Positions 1 through 8,225 of a stretch of 64,000 nucleotides of DNA are shown here, one piece after another. The position numbers and the translations under genes are program-made. Each line of letters starts with the position of its first letter. The stretch's first letter is position 1. This stretch comes from Acinetobacter suaedae (GTDB lineage: Bacteria; Pseudomonadota; Gammaproteobacteria; Pseudomonadales; Moraxellaceae), in the NCBI RefSeq assembly GCF_008630915.1, contig NZ_CP043909.1, positions 2,480,001 to 2,544,000 of the forward strand, written 5' to 3'. The notes below the pieces were generated by a model. That model was given only the letters and a program-made list of their open reading frames with translations, was not told the origin of the DNA and ran no database searches.

Positions 1-256
1 CGTTGATACGGTGTTGTTGGAATTGGTTAGCCATACCTGACCAGAAACAAGTCGTAGCAGCAGAAGTAATGGTAATACCACGCTCTTGCTCTTGTTCCAT
101 CCAGTCCATTGTAGCTGCACCATCGTGTACTTCACCGATTTTGTGAGATACACCTGTGTAGTACAAGATACGTTCAGTTGTAGTTGTTTTACCTGCGTCA
201 ATGTGCGCAGAAATACCGATGTTACGGTAACGAGTAATAGGGGTTTGGCGAGCCAT
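1..256 (-). CDS. fusA: Elongation factor G, N-terminal part (gene continues beyond window)
   Basis: GTPase that drives ribosomal translocation during elongation. Only the first 85 codons lie in the window; the gene runs off the left edge. Seen: ATG at 254-256, a P-loop AHIDAGKTT at residues 17-25 and the RGITI switch-I motif further on, both standard for EF-G. It is the third gene of the str operon, after rpsL and rpsG on the same strand, with a 177-bp gap from rpsG that is long for this operon and holds a possible short ORF. The visible part looks intact. Confidence 0.97.
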   Translation of the reverse strand, partial: MARQTPITRYRNIGISAHIDAGKTTTTERILYYTGVSHKIGEVHDGAATMDWMEQEQERGITITSAATTCFWSGMANQFQQHRIN

Positions 257-336
257 GATGTCTACATTCCTAAATGTTATATTTAAAACAGGACGCACCA
301 ATTATATTGATGCGCACGAATATCCAAGCAGACAAC

Positions 337-399
337 TTAAATACCCGCAAAGCTCCCACTTTGATAAAGAGCGATGTTAAATCGAGCCGCAGTACGCAT
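337..399 (-). CDS. Possible 20-codon ORF between rpsG and fusA
   Basis: Seen: an ATG at 397-399 preceded by AGGAG with 7-8 nt spacing, then 20 codons (MRTAARFNIALYQSGSFAGI) and TAA. It lies in the rpsG-fusA spacer and reads in operon direction. The Shine-Dalgarno is better than that of many genes in the window. I do not recognise the peptide. It could be a leader peptide that tunes fusA translation, or a chance ORF; there is no evidence that the product is made. Confidence 0.35.
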   Translation of the reverse strand: MRTAARFNIALYQSGSFAGI

Positions 400-433
400 G
401 AATACTCTCCTGATTAGGGACTGTTTTATCCGC

Positions 434-904
434 TTAGAAACGGTAGTGAGAGAAGGCTTTGTTGGCTTCAGCCATACGATGCACGTCTTCACGTTTTTTG
501 ATCGCTGCACCTTTACCTTCAGCTGCATCAAGCAACTCACCAGCAAGACGTAAAGCCATCGTTTTTTCAGAACGCTTAGCAGCAGCATCTACTAACCAAC
601 GCATCGCTAAGGCAGTACGACGGGATGGGCGTACTTCCATAGGTACTTGATAAGTAGCACCACCAACACGGCGTGCTTTTACTTCAACCATAGGACGAAC
701 TTTTTCAAGAGTAGTCTCGAAGAATTCAACCGGGTCTACTTTATTTTTTTCTTGAACGCGATCTAAAGCACCGTAAACGATACTTTCAGCAATAGATTTT
801 TTACCATCTTGCATTACGTGGTTCATGAATTTAGCGATTGTTTGGCTGCTAAATTTTGGATCTGGAAGGATCTCACGAGCAGCGACTACGCGACGTCTTG
901 GCAT
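434..904 (-). CDS. rpsG: 30S ribosomal protein S7
   Basis: Primary 16S rRNA-binding protein of the small-subunit head; it nucleates assembly of the 3' domain. The 156-aa product has the normal S7 length and the expected start [12 protein letters not shown]; the middle carries the conserved VGGATYQVP and [10 protein letters not shown] segments. Second gene of the str operon after rpsL. In E. coli S7 represses the operon by binding the rpsL-rpsG spacer; here that spacer is 160 bp and contains a hairpin, so similar control is possible (inference). Confidence 0.98.
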   Translation of the reverse strand: MPRRRVVAAREILPDPKFSSQTIAKFMNHVMQDGKKSIAESIVYGALDRVQEKNKVDPVEFFETTLEKVRPMVEVKARRVGGATYQVPMEVRPSRRTALAMRWLVDAAAKRSEKTMALRLAGELLDAAEGKGAAIKKREDVHRMAEANKAFSHYRF

Positions 905-923
905 TTTAATACACCTAATATTA

Positions 924-962
924 TGACACTTCAGGATGATCCAGCAGTTTGTACAAGTGTCA
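924..962 (-). promoter_or_regulatory. Hairpin in rpsL-rpsG spacer, candidate S7 autoregulatory site
   Basis: On the minus-strand transcript TGACACTT and AAGTGTCA form a perfect 8-bp stem around a 23-nt internal segment, ending about 20 nt before the rpsG start codon. Established: in E. coli, S7 binds the rpsL-rpsG intercistronic mRNA to control translation. Assigning this hairpin that role is inference from position alone. Confidence 0.4.
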
Positions 963-1064
963 TGTACACGACGCTGGCCTTACTATACGTCGCTTGAATT
1001 ACAAATCTATGAAGAATTCAAACAAGCGAAACGCTAAAGGGTTGCTTGGGCAAATTTCCTAGAA

Positions 1065-1439
1065 TTACTTCTTAGGACGTTTCGCACCGTATTTAGAACG
1101 TGACTGGTTACGATCTTTCACGCCAGCACAGTCTAAAGAACCACGAACGGTATGGTAACGTACACCTGGTAAGTCTTTAACACGACCACCACGGATTAGA
1201 ACAACACTGTGCTCTTGTAAGTTATGACCTTCACCACCGATGTAGCTAGATACTTCAAAACCAGAAGTTAAGCGAACACGGCAAACCTTACGCATTGCTG
1301 AGTTAGGTTTTTTCGGAGTAGTTGTGTATACACGTGTACATACACCACGACGTTGTGGACAAGCCTTCAACGCAGGAACTTTTGATTTTTCAATCAAAGT
1401 TGTACGACCCTTACGGATCAACTGATTTGTTGTTGCCAT
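1065..1439 (-). CDS. rpsL: 30S ribosomal protein S12
   Basis: Small-subunit protein at the decoding centre. The 124-aa product matches the family length and has the conserved TPKKPNSA and VKDLPG segments. Lys43 and Lys88, the positions where streptomycin-resistance substitutions usually occur, are wild type here. First gene of the str operon; its upstream region (1440-1523) must hold the operon promoter, but I could not choose a -35/-10 pair with confidence. Confidence 0.98.
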   Translation of the reverse strand: MATTNQLIRKGRTTLIEKSKVPALKACPQRRGVCTRVYTTTPKKPNSAMRKVCRVRLTSGFEVSSYIGGEGHNLQEHSVVLIRGGRVKDLPGVRYHTVRGSLDCAGVKDRNQSRSKYGAKRPKK

Positions 1440-1523
1440 TTGGCAATTCTCCCGTTATTAAACAACCTCAAAAAAAGGAAAAGCACCTCTTTTCAAGGGC
1501 ACATAATTGTAAGCGAAGAAGTA

Positions 1524-1556
1524 AAAATGGTCAACATTGCAAGTGTTGACCATTTT
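1524..1556 (-). terminator. Terminator after the EcsC-family gene
   Basis: Perfect inverted repeat: AAAATGGTCAACA and TGTTGACCATTTT around a 7-nt loop. On the minus strand the stem is followed by a short T run. It separates the EcsC-family gene from the str operon promoter. Confidence 0.8.
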
Positions 1557-1599
1557 CGATGTTTGTTGTGTTTTTGCTGACTAAAACATCATGTAGCAA

Positions 1600-2934
1600 T
1601 TAACTATGTTTTGTTGACGCTGGTTCTATATCAATCATTGATTGCTCATCAATAGTATTCTGTTCATTTACTAACGATTCATCATTGTCTTCGGCTTTTA
1701 AAGCAGGTTGTTGTTCGGTATGTTCATGTTCAACTACATATTGCTCAGCAAGCTGCTGCAACCCCTCACCTACTGTATCGTCATTAGGAGCTAACTCATC
1801 TTTTTTCAGCTGTACTGCAACATGAGTAATCACATCATTCTTCAAATCATTTGCTTTTAATGATGTATTATCCATATCACTCAAATACTTAGAAGGCTGT
1901 TTTCGCAGCAAGGTTTCAGCCTTAAAATATGCATCTAGTGCTGAAACCTGTTCATTCGGATGTTCATTCAGATAAAAGCGTGCTGCACCAAATACGGATT
2001 GAGACTTATGTCCGACATCTTCTAACAGTTTCCAACTATAAAAACCACCTAGTGCCGCACCAGCAATGGGGGTTAATTTCCCTATTACTGAAACTTGGGG
2101 TATGTGATTTAACCACCCCCATTTGAATTGACCTTGCTCATCGACCAACCACTGTTTCACCAACTCTACATCATTATTTGACCCAAGAAGCTGTTGGAAC
2201 TGTTGTAAGTCATGGGTTTCTAACATTGATTTTAGCGCTTTCAATGCCAATAACAAAGTTTGTTTTTCAGCAACTAAACCTAAATCAATTTCTTTAAAAA
2301 TATATGCCACCACATCCTGATCAGCTTCATCAGCCAAATCAAAACCATGTGAACGCCCTGTTTGATATATTGTTCTCAAGGCTAAAACAATAGATGCTGG
2401 GATATCAATCGCAGCCCCCCAGACACCTGTCGCACCAGTTACGACACCCTGCGCAGCTGCGATTAATTTATTCTGTTCAATTAATGCTTGACTTAAACGC
2501 TGGGAGCGACCTGTGTCTTTGGTAAGCTCCATAATGTCTGTGACACCAGCTTCATCTAAGATTTTTTCGGTTAATGAACTATTGGAACTAAATTCATTTA
2601 GCCATTGAAATAAATAATCAGAAACCTTCTCACTTAAGTCTGGTGAAATAAAAGATGCGACATTATTCACTTTAGTATAATGACGCCCTAACAACTGATG
2701 AGAAAGTTTAGGAAATTGTTGACGCAACATCTGTTGTGGACTTTCATATTTTTCCACTTCAAATGGACTTTTAATCCGAGCATTTCCTTCTATTACATTT
2801 GCAACACGCTCAGGCTCTTTACCCGATGTCGTTGGGGCAACCTGAAGTTTTTGCAATTCAGAACTGAGCTTTTTAGCCACTCCAAAGGCTTGTGCAAATA
2901 AACCTGAAGCTGGTTTGTTTTTAGATTTTGTCAT
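1600..2934 (-). CDS. EcsC family protein
   Basis: A 444-aa protein of the EcsC family, whose founding Bacillus member is encoded with an ABC transporter; the biochemical role is unknown. Seen: a central region (roughly residues 140-230) with GVVTGATGVWG, DIPASIVLALRTI and GFDLADEADQDVV, typical of the family, a further glycine-rich segment near 290-310, and an acidic, Gln-rich C-terminal tail of about 60 residues. Start chosen at ATG 2932-2934, with AGAGG 6 nt upstream; one codon earlier is a TTG. Single-gene unit, with its own terminator and no partner transporter next to it. Confidence 0.8.
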   Translation of the reverse strand: MTKSKNKPASGLFAQAFGVAKKLSSELQKLQVAPTTSGKEPERVANVIEGNARIKSPFEVEKYESPQQMLRQQFPKLSHQLLGRHYTKVNNVASFISPDLSEKVSDYLFQWLNEFSSNSSLTEKILDEAGVTDIMELTKDTGRSQRLSQALIEQNKLIAAAQGVVTGATGVWGAAIDIPASIVLALRTIYQTGRSHGFDLADEADQDVVAYIFKEIDLGLVAEKQTLLLALKALKSMLETHDLQQFQQLLGSNNDVELVKQWLVDEQGQFKWGWLNHIPQVSVIGKLTPIAGAALGGFYSWKLLEDVGHKSQSVFGAARFYLNEHPNEQVSALDAYFKAETLLRKQPSKYLSDMDNTSLKANDLKNDVITHVAVQLKKDELAPNDDTVGEGLQQLAEQYVVEHEHTEQQPALKAEDNDESLVNEQNTIDEQSMIDIEPASTKHS

Positions 2935-3224
2935 CAAGTACCTCTGTAGTATATTGTGTGCATCTCTAAGTAAATACTAGGTTGAATACAGATTTATCTC
3001 AACTTTTATCTGAGTACATTCATCATCTTTTATTCACATATACTTGATCTTTACCAAAATTTACACAACTGAAAATAGACATAAAATTTGCCATAAGAAA
3101 TAAAAAACCTTTCTGCTATCATGATGTCATTCACACATAAGCCGTTTTAATCATTATCTTCTCCTCATTATTTCACATAGTGATGATATACATGGCTTAG
3201 TATTACCATAAAAGGGATCTGTAA

Positions 3225-4454
3225 ATGAAACGTGTTGTAATCACTGGTATGGGCATTAACTCATGCATCGGTAACTCTTTAGAAGAGGTGACTCATTCTT
3301 TAAAAAATGGAATCTCTGGGACACGTTTTAACCCAACTTATGCTGAACTTAACTTTAAGAGTCATGTCAGTGCAGCTGCCGAACAAGATTTTGAGGGAAT
3401 TGACCGTAAGCTGAAACGCTTTATGGGTGTATGCGCGATGTATGCGTATAACGCTGCCATCGCAGCAGTAGAACATGCTGGCCTCAAACCAGAAGATTTA
3501 GCAAATAACCCACGTTACGGTATTGCAGGTGGTAGTGGTGGTAACTCAACTGCTTCTGTTGCAGAGATGGTTAAATTATTAGAAGAAAAAGGTGCACGTA
3601 AAATTGGACCATTCTTCGTTCCTCGTAACATGAGTAATACCATCACTGCAAACGTTGGTGTCGCTTTAAAATTACAAGGTATTGCTCACTCGATTACGAG
3701 TGCTTGTGCAACTTCTGCTGATGCAATTGGTTATGCTTATAACCTCATTCAACTAGGCAAACAAGATTTAATGCTTGCAGGTGGTGGTGAAGAAGATCAT
3801 TGGTCACAAAGTCTATTGTTTGATGCCATGGGTGCGTTATGTTCTAAATACAATGACACACCTGAAACAGCATCACGCCCATACTCAAAAGACCGTGACG
3901 GATTTGTCATCGCTGGTGGTGGCGGTTTCGTGATCCTTGAATCTCTTGAACATGCTCAAGCGCGTGGAGCAAACATTCTGGCAGAAGTTGTTGCCTATGC
4001 AGCAAATAGCGATGGTGCCGACATGGTTGCACCATCAGGTGAAGGTGCAACGCGCTGTATCCTCATGGCGTTGGATGAAGCTAAACAAAATGGTGTAGAA
4101 AAAGTTGATTACGTCAACACACATGGTACATCTACACCAGCAGGTGACATTACTGAACTTAAAGCGATGGAACGTGCATTTGGTGAAGGTCAAGTACCTG
4201 CATTTAGTTCAACTAAATCAATGACAGGTCATAGCTTAGGCGCAGCAGGCGTTCAAGAAGCAATTTATTCTGTATTAATGATGCAAAATGATTTTATTGC
4301 GCCAAATATTAATGTGACTGAGTTAGATGAAGGCGCACAAGGTTTCGATATTGTACTTGAAAAACGTGATGCGAAACTGAATACTGTAATGAGTAACAGT
4401 TTTGGTTTTGGCGGTGTTAACGCCTGCCTTATTTTCAAGAAGTGGGATGCCTAA
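3225..4454 (+). CDS. fabB: Beta-ketoacyl-ACP synthase I
   Basis: Condenses malonyl-ACP with acyl-ACP during fatty-acid elongation; FabB-type enzymes are needed for unsaturated fatty acids. Seen: 409 aa, nucleophile Cys161 in SITSACATSADAIG, the catalytic histidines in NTHGTSTPAGD and MTGHSLGAAG, and the C-terminal SNSFGFGGVNACL. The DMVAPSGEG segment fits KAS I better than KAS II. AAAGGGATCTGTAA precedes the ATG. fabA is not adjacent. An inverted repeat GTGGGAT...ATCCCAC (4442-4460) spans the stop codon but lacks a T run, so read-through into hemJ 31 bp downstream is plausible. Confidence 0.93.
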   Translation: MKRVVITGMGINSCIGNSLEEVTHSLKNGISGTRFNPTYAELNFKSHVSAAAEQDFEGIDRKLKRFMGVCAMYAYNAAIAAVEHAGLKPEDLANNPRYGIAGGSGGNSTASVAEMVKLLEEKGARKIGPFFVPRNMSNTITANVGVALKLQGIAHSITSACATSADAIGYAYNLIQLGKQDLMLAGGGEEDHWSQSLLFDAMGALCSKYNDTPETASRPYSKDRDGFVIAGGGGFVILESLEHAQARGANILAEVVAYAANSDGADMVAPSGEGATRCILMALDEAKQNGVEKVDYVNTHGTSTPAGDITELKAMERAFGEGQVPAFSSTKSMTGHSLGAAGVQEAIYSVLMMQNDFIAPNINVTELDEGAQGFDIVLEKRDAKLNTVMSNSFGFGGVNACLIFKKWDA

Positions 4455-4485
4455 TCCCACGTGAAATACACACGTAGGACTATCG

Positions 4486-4938
4486 ATGGATGCACCTTCT
4501 GATGCTTTCTTGTGGGTAAAAGCATTACATATTATCGCTGTGGTATGTTGGTTCGCGGCATTATTCTATCTACCACGGCTTTATGTTTATCATGCCATGA
4601 GTGAAGATACGATTAGTCATCAACGCTTTGAAGTGATGGAACGTAAACTGTATCGCGGCATTATGTGGCCGTCTATGATTGCCACATTAGTGACTGCCCA
4701 CTTTCTCGTTGAATGGGGCGATGCAACCCGACATTACCATGAGGCAATATGGTTTTATCTTAAAGTCGGCTTGGTTGGATTATTGGTGATTTACCATTTT
4801 GTGTGTGGTTATTATCGCAAAAAGTTAATTGGTAACGCACACTACAAATCGCATAAGTTTTGGCGCTTTTTCAATGAAATGCCAACACTACTTTTATTTG
4901 CGATTATCATTTTAGTTGTTGTAAAGCCTCAGTTTTAA
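4486..4938 (+). CDS. hemJ: Protoporphyrinogen IX oxidase HemJ
   Basis: Membrane enzyme that oxidises protoporphyrinogen IX to protoporphyrin IX, the penultimate step of heme synthesis in bacteria lacking HemG or HemY. Seen: 150 aa, about four hydrophobic segments, the conserved N-terminal KALHIIAVVCWFAALFYLPR with its histidine, an RKLYRGIMWPS loop, and the C-terminal FNEMPTLLLFAIIILVVVKP. The start has AGGA 6 nt upstream. It follows fabB closely and its last codons overlap a terminator. hemA is 13 kb away in this window. Confidence 0.9.
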   Translation: MDAPSDAFLWVKALHIIAVVCWFAALFYLPRLYVYHAMSEDTISHQRFEVMERKLYRGIMWPSMIATLVTAHFLVEWGDATRHYHEAIWFYLKVGLVGLLVIYHFVCGYYRKKLIGNAHYKSHKFWRFFNEMPTLLLFAIIILVVVKPQF

Positions 4939-4949
4939 CTGGGGTTTTT
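4925..4949 (+). terminator. Terminator overlapping the hemJ stop
   Basis: CCTCAGTT and AACTGGGG pair (one G-T) and are followed by TTTTTC. The left arm is made from the last hemJ codons. Confidence 0.7.
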
Positions 4950-5012
4950 CTTTAGATGCTCTATTAAAAAACTAGATAATTTCTTAAACACCACCCACCT
5001 TAGATTCTCAAA

Positions 5013-5537
5013 ATGTTCAAACTTTGGTATCGATTGACTCAAGAATTAAAAGCGAGATTCATTTCTAGTTTGATTGTTCATTTTAAGATAAATGAATTTG
5101 CTTATCGCGGACTCACTCAAGCAGAGATTGAGATGGCTCGCCCCGTCTTTGGTGATCTTATTGATTATTCAAAAATTAGAATTTTTAATATTCCCTACTT
5201 ACCTTGGCAACCCGCTAATATTTTTATTGCGCCAAACGGGAATTTATATGTCCATCAAAAGTATTTCCATTCAGACTATTCAAGATGCTCAATTACTTTA
5301 CAAAGCATCTTTATTCATGAACTTACCCATATTCTTCAATATCAACAACAAACCAATGTCATTTTAAAAGGCGCTCTATTACAACTGGGTTATTATTTAA
5401 GTCTAAAACTATATAACCCCTATAAATATCAGTTTGTTGAGGGTAAGGCATTTACTCAATACAATATTGAACAACAGGGAGACATCGCTCGTGATATTTT
5501 CCTCAAAAAAATCCCTAATATTATTCTTAAAAAATAA
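5013..5537 (+). CDS. Small putative zinc-peptidase-like protein with HELTH motif
   Basis: A 174-aa protein I cannot name. Seen: IFIHELTHILQYQ near residues 100-112, which contains HExxH, the zinc-binding motif of many metallopeptidases; the surrounding sequence is aromatic and basic. No signal peptide is evident. Similar Acinetobacter genes are sometimes annotated 'vgr-related', but no other T6SS gene is nearby. It stands alone between hemJ and a terminator shared with the opposing small-peptide operon. No good Shine-Dalgarno precedes the ATG, so the start is uncertain. Confidence 0.6.
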   Translation: MFKLWYRLTQELKARFISSLIVHFKINEFAYRGLTQAEIEMARPVFGDLIDYSKIRIFNIPYLPWQPANIFIAPNGNLYVHQKYFHSDYSRCSITLQSIFIHELTHILQYQQQTNVILKGALLQLGYYLSLKLYNPYKYQFVEGKAFTQYNIEQQGDIARDIFLKKIPNIILKK

Positions 5538-5569
5538 AAAGCCCTGTTATTTTATCCACAGGGCTTTTT
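5536..5569. terminator. Bidirectional terminator
   Basis: AAAAGCCCTGT and ACAGGGCTTTTT around a 10-nt loop, with A runs on one side and T runs on the other. It can end transcripts of the HELTH gene (+) and of the three-peptide operon (-). Confidence 0.85.
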
Positions 5570-5592
5570 AAGTAAGTAAATCAGAATCTACT

Positions 5593-5757
5593 TTACGCAG
5601 CAGAACCTTTTTCGCTTTCAGATTTGAGCTCATGACCATCATCCATTTCAGTCGTAAAATCTACACGCATTGCATCTTTAACAATTGTACCAACACGTCC
5701 TACACCAATTGCTAAACCCAACGCAACCACAGGAAATAAAATCATAGGAACCATCAT
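5593..5757 (-). CDS. 54-aa membrane peptide, third of a three-gene small-protein operon
   Basis: Unrecognised. Seen: one hydrophobic segment at the N-terminus (MILFPVVALGLAIGVG) followed by GRVGTIVKDAM and a charged acidic tail. The core LFPVVA.xLAI.VGRVGTI is shared with the two upstream peptides, so the three look like ancient tandem duplicates; this copy has gained a soluble tail of about 28 residues. GAGAGG lies 8 nt before the first of two adjacent ATGs. Probably a single-pass inner-membrane peptide with the tail in the cytoplasm (inference from positive charges after the segment). Confidence 0.7.
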   Translation of the reverse strand: MMVPMILFPVVALGLAIGVGRVGTIVKDAMRVDFTTEMDDGHELKSESEKGSAA

Positions 5758-5804
5758 TATTGTTACCTCTCTAATTTAATTTATAGGTGACAGTTAAAAT
5801 CGTA

Positions 5805-5903
5805 TTACTTCGATTCATCTTGCTGTTGCAATAAAATTGTGCCTACCCGACCAACAACGATTGCTAAAGCAGATGCAACAACTGGAAATAATATAATTGA
5901 CAT
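5805..5903 (-). CDS. 32-aa membrane peptide, second of a three-gene small-protein operon
   Basis: Unrecognised. Sequence MSIILFPVVASALAIVVG continues with RVGTILLQQQDESK. It is almost entirely one hydrophobic helix followed by the R-V-G-T motif. AGGAG lies 6 nt before the ATG at 5901-5903, and the upstream gene's stop (TAG at 5913-5915) overlaps that Shine-Dalgarno, so translation is probably coupled. An ATG two codons upstream abuts the Shine-Dalgarno directly and was rejected. Confidence 0.72.
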   Translation of the reverse strand: MSIILFPVVASALAIVVGRVGTILLQQQDESK

Positions 5904-5912
5904 GTTCATCTC

Positions 5913-6014
5913 CTAAATATGATCAAACTCAGTTTTTTGAAGTAAAACTGTACCGACACGACCGACAACAATTGCCAAGATAGATGCGATCACAAGAAAA
6001 AATAAAACTGACAT
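5913..6014 (-). CDS. 33-aa membrane peptide, first of a three-gene small-protein operon
   Basis: Unrecognised. Sequence MSVLFFLVIASILAIVVG continues with RVGTVLLQKTEFDHI. It aligns without gaps with the second peptide through the VGRVGT core. AGAGG precedes the ATG with 8-9 nt spacing. It is promoter-proximal: a near-consensus promoter lies about 77-105 bp upstream. Repeated conservation of the same short core in three consecutive ORFs, each with its own Shine-Dalgarno, argues that these are real genes. Confidence 0.72.
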   Translation of the reverse strand: MSVLFFLVIASILAIVVGRVGTVLLQKTEFDHI

Positions 6015-6064
6015 ATGTGTTACCTCTCTTTATGTTGGGTGGCATTCGATAAGCATGCTTAACA

Positions 6065-6072
6065 GTGTACAC
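6065..6072. promoter_or_regulatory. Palindrome GTGTACAC, candidate operator
   Basis: Perfect 8-bp palindrome about 20 bp downstream of the -10 box of the small-peptide operon. It shares the GTGTACAC core with the palindrome inside that promoter, so both could bind one repressor. Inference only. Confidence 0.4.
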
Positions 6073-6090
6073 CCGTTCACATTAATTAGG

Positions 6091-6119
6091 ATAATAGCAG
6101 TGCACAAATGTACACTCAA
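6091..6119 (-). promoter_or_regulatory. Promoter of the small-peptide operon with a palindrome in its spacer
   Basis: On the minus strand: TTGAGT, 17-nt spacer, extended -10 TGC-TATTAT. The spacer contains the 18-bp imperfect palindrome AGTGCACAAATGTACACT (6099-6116). Binding there would block RNA polymerase, so the operon is probably repressible. The regulator is unknown. Confidence 0.65.
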
Positions 6120-6512
6120 GTGTCGCAATTAGATTCCCGACGAACGGTATAAAAAACAAGCAAAACAAATAACACATTGAAGTAATTAAACTAATAATTT
6201 TATATAGTTATATTGCAAGATAGTATTATGTATTTTTTTTAAACAAATTTTGCTTTATATACCCCGCTCAGCACAATAGTGGTCATTGGAATGTCATTTA
6301 ATTTTGAAAAAATATGATAAAAAGCGCTCAGGCAACAGAATTTATTCACAATCATGCTTCAGTCCAACATAAATATTGAGAAATGCTAAATTCCACCAAC
6401 AAATCTTGGTGTTTTATACAGAAAAACTTGTTATTTTTACGCAGAAAAATGTGCATTTAGTATATATTAGTGAACTTGTCATTTTTCTTTAAGATACAGA
6501 ACGTTTGACACC

Positions 6513-6570
6513 ATGATATGCATTTGTTTTTAAAAACTATACTTATACAAATCAAAAACTTGCATATCAT
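6513..6570 (+). repeat. Inverted repeat in the nadE leader
   Basis: ATGATATGCA (6513-6522) and TGCATATCAT (6561-6570) are perfect 10-bp complements; inside, ATTTGT and ACAAAT can extend the structure. It ends 29 nt before the nadE start. It could be a leader stem or an operator. No known NAD riboswitch class was recognised. Confidence 0.5.
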
Positions 6571-6599
6571 CATTAGTTAAGACTTAGGATTAGGTTTGA

Positions 6600-8225
6600 A
6601 TGAAAAATTTTAAAATTGCCCTTGCTCAATTCTCTCCGCATATTGGCAATATTGACGCAAATACTCAAAAGATGGTTGAACAAGCTAATTTAGCGAAACA
6701 ACAACAAGCTGATTTGATCGTCTTTCCAGAACTATCCACACTAGGCTATCCAGCGGAAGATCTTATACTTCGCCCGAATTTACAAAAACGTACGCAAAAA
6801 GCGTTTGCTCAATTAAGCGAAGTAAAAGACATCGTTATGGTCTTTGGTTTTGTTCACCAAACAGAAGATGGTCATCGCTATAACTCAGCTGCAGTGATGA
6901 AAGATGGTCAGGTTTTAGGCATCTATAACAAACATAATTTACCCAATTATGGTGTGTTTGATGAAAAACGCTATTTCCAAGAAGGCCATCAGCATTTAGT
7001 GTTTGAGTATCTCGGTCATAAATTTGGTGTCCTCATATGTGAAGATGTTTGGTCATTGAATACAGTAAAACAACTGAGCCAACTAAATGTTGAAACAGTC
7101 TTGATCTTAAATGCTTCGCCTTACGAGGTTGGAAAACCACAACACCGTATTCAGACTTTAAGTGAGCTCGCAAAACAACTAAACCTGAATATTGTGTATG
7201 TGAATCAGGTCGGCGGCCAAGACGATCTCATTTTTGATGGCTCTAGTTTCGTCAATAACCATAACGGTGAACTCGCTTTGCAGGCGCCAAGCTTTAAAGA
7301 AGCTGTTTACTTTACAGAGTATGACGTGACGCAAAAGCAATTTAAAAAAGCTGATGCGATTCCTGCATTAGATACTTTTGCTGAAATTTATCAAGCTCTC
7401 GTTATGTCCACCCGTGATTACGTACAGCGCTCTGGCTTTCCTGGTGTGATCTTAGGTCTATCTGGCGGTATTGATTCAGCTTTAACACTTGCCATTGCTG
7501 TTGATGCGATTGGTGCTGATAAGGTACAAGCGGTGATGATGCCTTATACCTACACCTCACAAATGAGTGTAGAAGATGCAACTGAGCAAGCGCGTCGTAT
7601 GGGAGTAACTTTCGGAATTGCCGAAATTCATCCAATCGTAAGTAGCTTTATGCAAACACTATTTCCATTTTTTGGAAATTCCCCTACCGATGCAACAGAA
7701 GAAAACTTACAAGCGCGTGCACGCGGTACTTTACTCATGGGTTTATCTAATAAATTTGGTAATCTTGTCCTATCTACAGGTAATAAATCTGAAATCTCGG
7801 TCGGCTATTGTACTTTGTACGGCGATATGGTCGGCGGTTTCTCTGTGCTTAAAGACGTGTATAAAACCATCGTATTTGAATTAGCAAAATATCGTAACAG
7901 TCTAAGCGAAACGCCTGTTATTCCTGAGCGCGTGATTACTCGTCCACCATCAGCAGAATTACGTCCTGACCAAAAAGACCAAGATTCTTTGCCTGCTTAC
8001 GATGTACTTGATGCAATCTTATATGCTTATATAGAAGAAGATCTAAGCCAAGCAGACATTATCGCAAAAGGCTATGAAGCTGATGTGGTTGAAAAAGTGA
8101 TTCGCTTGGTTGATCGCAATGAATATAAACGTCGTCAAGGCGCGATTGGTCCACGTATTAGCTCGCGTGCATTTAGTCGTGAACGACGCTACCCTATCGT
8201 CAATGGATGGACCACGAATGACTGA
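6600..8225 (+). CDS. nadE: Glutamine-dependent NAD+ synthetase
   Basis: Catalyses the last step of NAD synthesis: deamido-NAD + glutamine + ATP to NAD. Seen: 541 aa with two domains. The N-terminal nitrilase-like amidotransferase (about 1-265) has the Glu in FPELSTLGYP, the Lys in YNKHNLPNYG and the Cys in VLICEDVW. The C-terminal synthetase has the ATP-pyrophosphatase P-loop GLSGGIDSALT near residue 284 and STGNKSEISVGY further on. The length matches the two-domain form, so ammonia is produced in cis. Its stop overlaps the start of the next gene by 8 nt. Confidence 0.95.
   Translation: MKNFKIALAQFSPHIGNIDANTQKMVEQANLAKQQQADLIVFPELSTLGYPAEDLILRPNLQKRTQKAFAQLSEVKDIVMVFGFVHQTEDGHRYNSAAVMKDGQVLGIYNKHNLPNYGVFDEKRYFQEGHQHLVFEYLGHKFGVLICEDVWSLNTVKQLSQLNVETVLILNASPYEVGKPQHRIQTLSELAKQLNLNIVYVNQVGGQDDLIFDGSSFVNNHNGELALQAPSFKEAVYFTEYDVTQKQFKKADAIPALDTFAEIYQALVMSTRDYVQRSGFPGVILGLSGGIDSALTLAIAVDAIGADKVQAVMMPYTYTSQMSVEDATEQARRMGVTFGIAEIHPIVSSFMQTLFPFFGNSPTDATEENLQARARGTLLMGLSNKFGNLVLSTGNKSEISVGYCTLYGDMVGGFSVLKDVYKTIVFELAKYRNSLSETPVIPERVITRPPSAELRPDQKDQDSLPAYDVLDAILYAYIEEDLSQADIIAKGYEADVVEKVIRLVDRNEYKRRQGAIGPRISSRAFSRERRYPIVNGWTTND

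Larger units (their letters stand above)
6015..6599. other. Long AT-rich divergent intergenic region
   Basis: 585 bp between the small-peptide operon and nadE. Apart from the promoter and palindromes at 6065-6119 and the inverted repeat at 6513-6570, I see a TTGACA hexamer at 6505-6510 without a good -10 at 17 bp. No ORF with a ribosome-binding site and no terminator that would mark a small RNA is visible. The length leaves room for an unrecognised RNA. Confidence 0.5.

Noticed and set aside
4442..4460. Inverted repeat across the fabB stop as a terminator
   Set aside because: No T run; hemJ follows within 31 bp.
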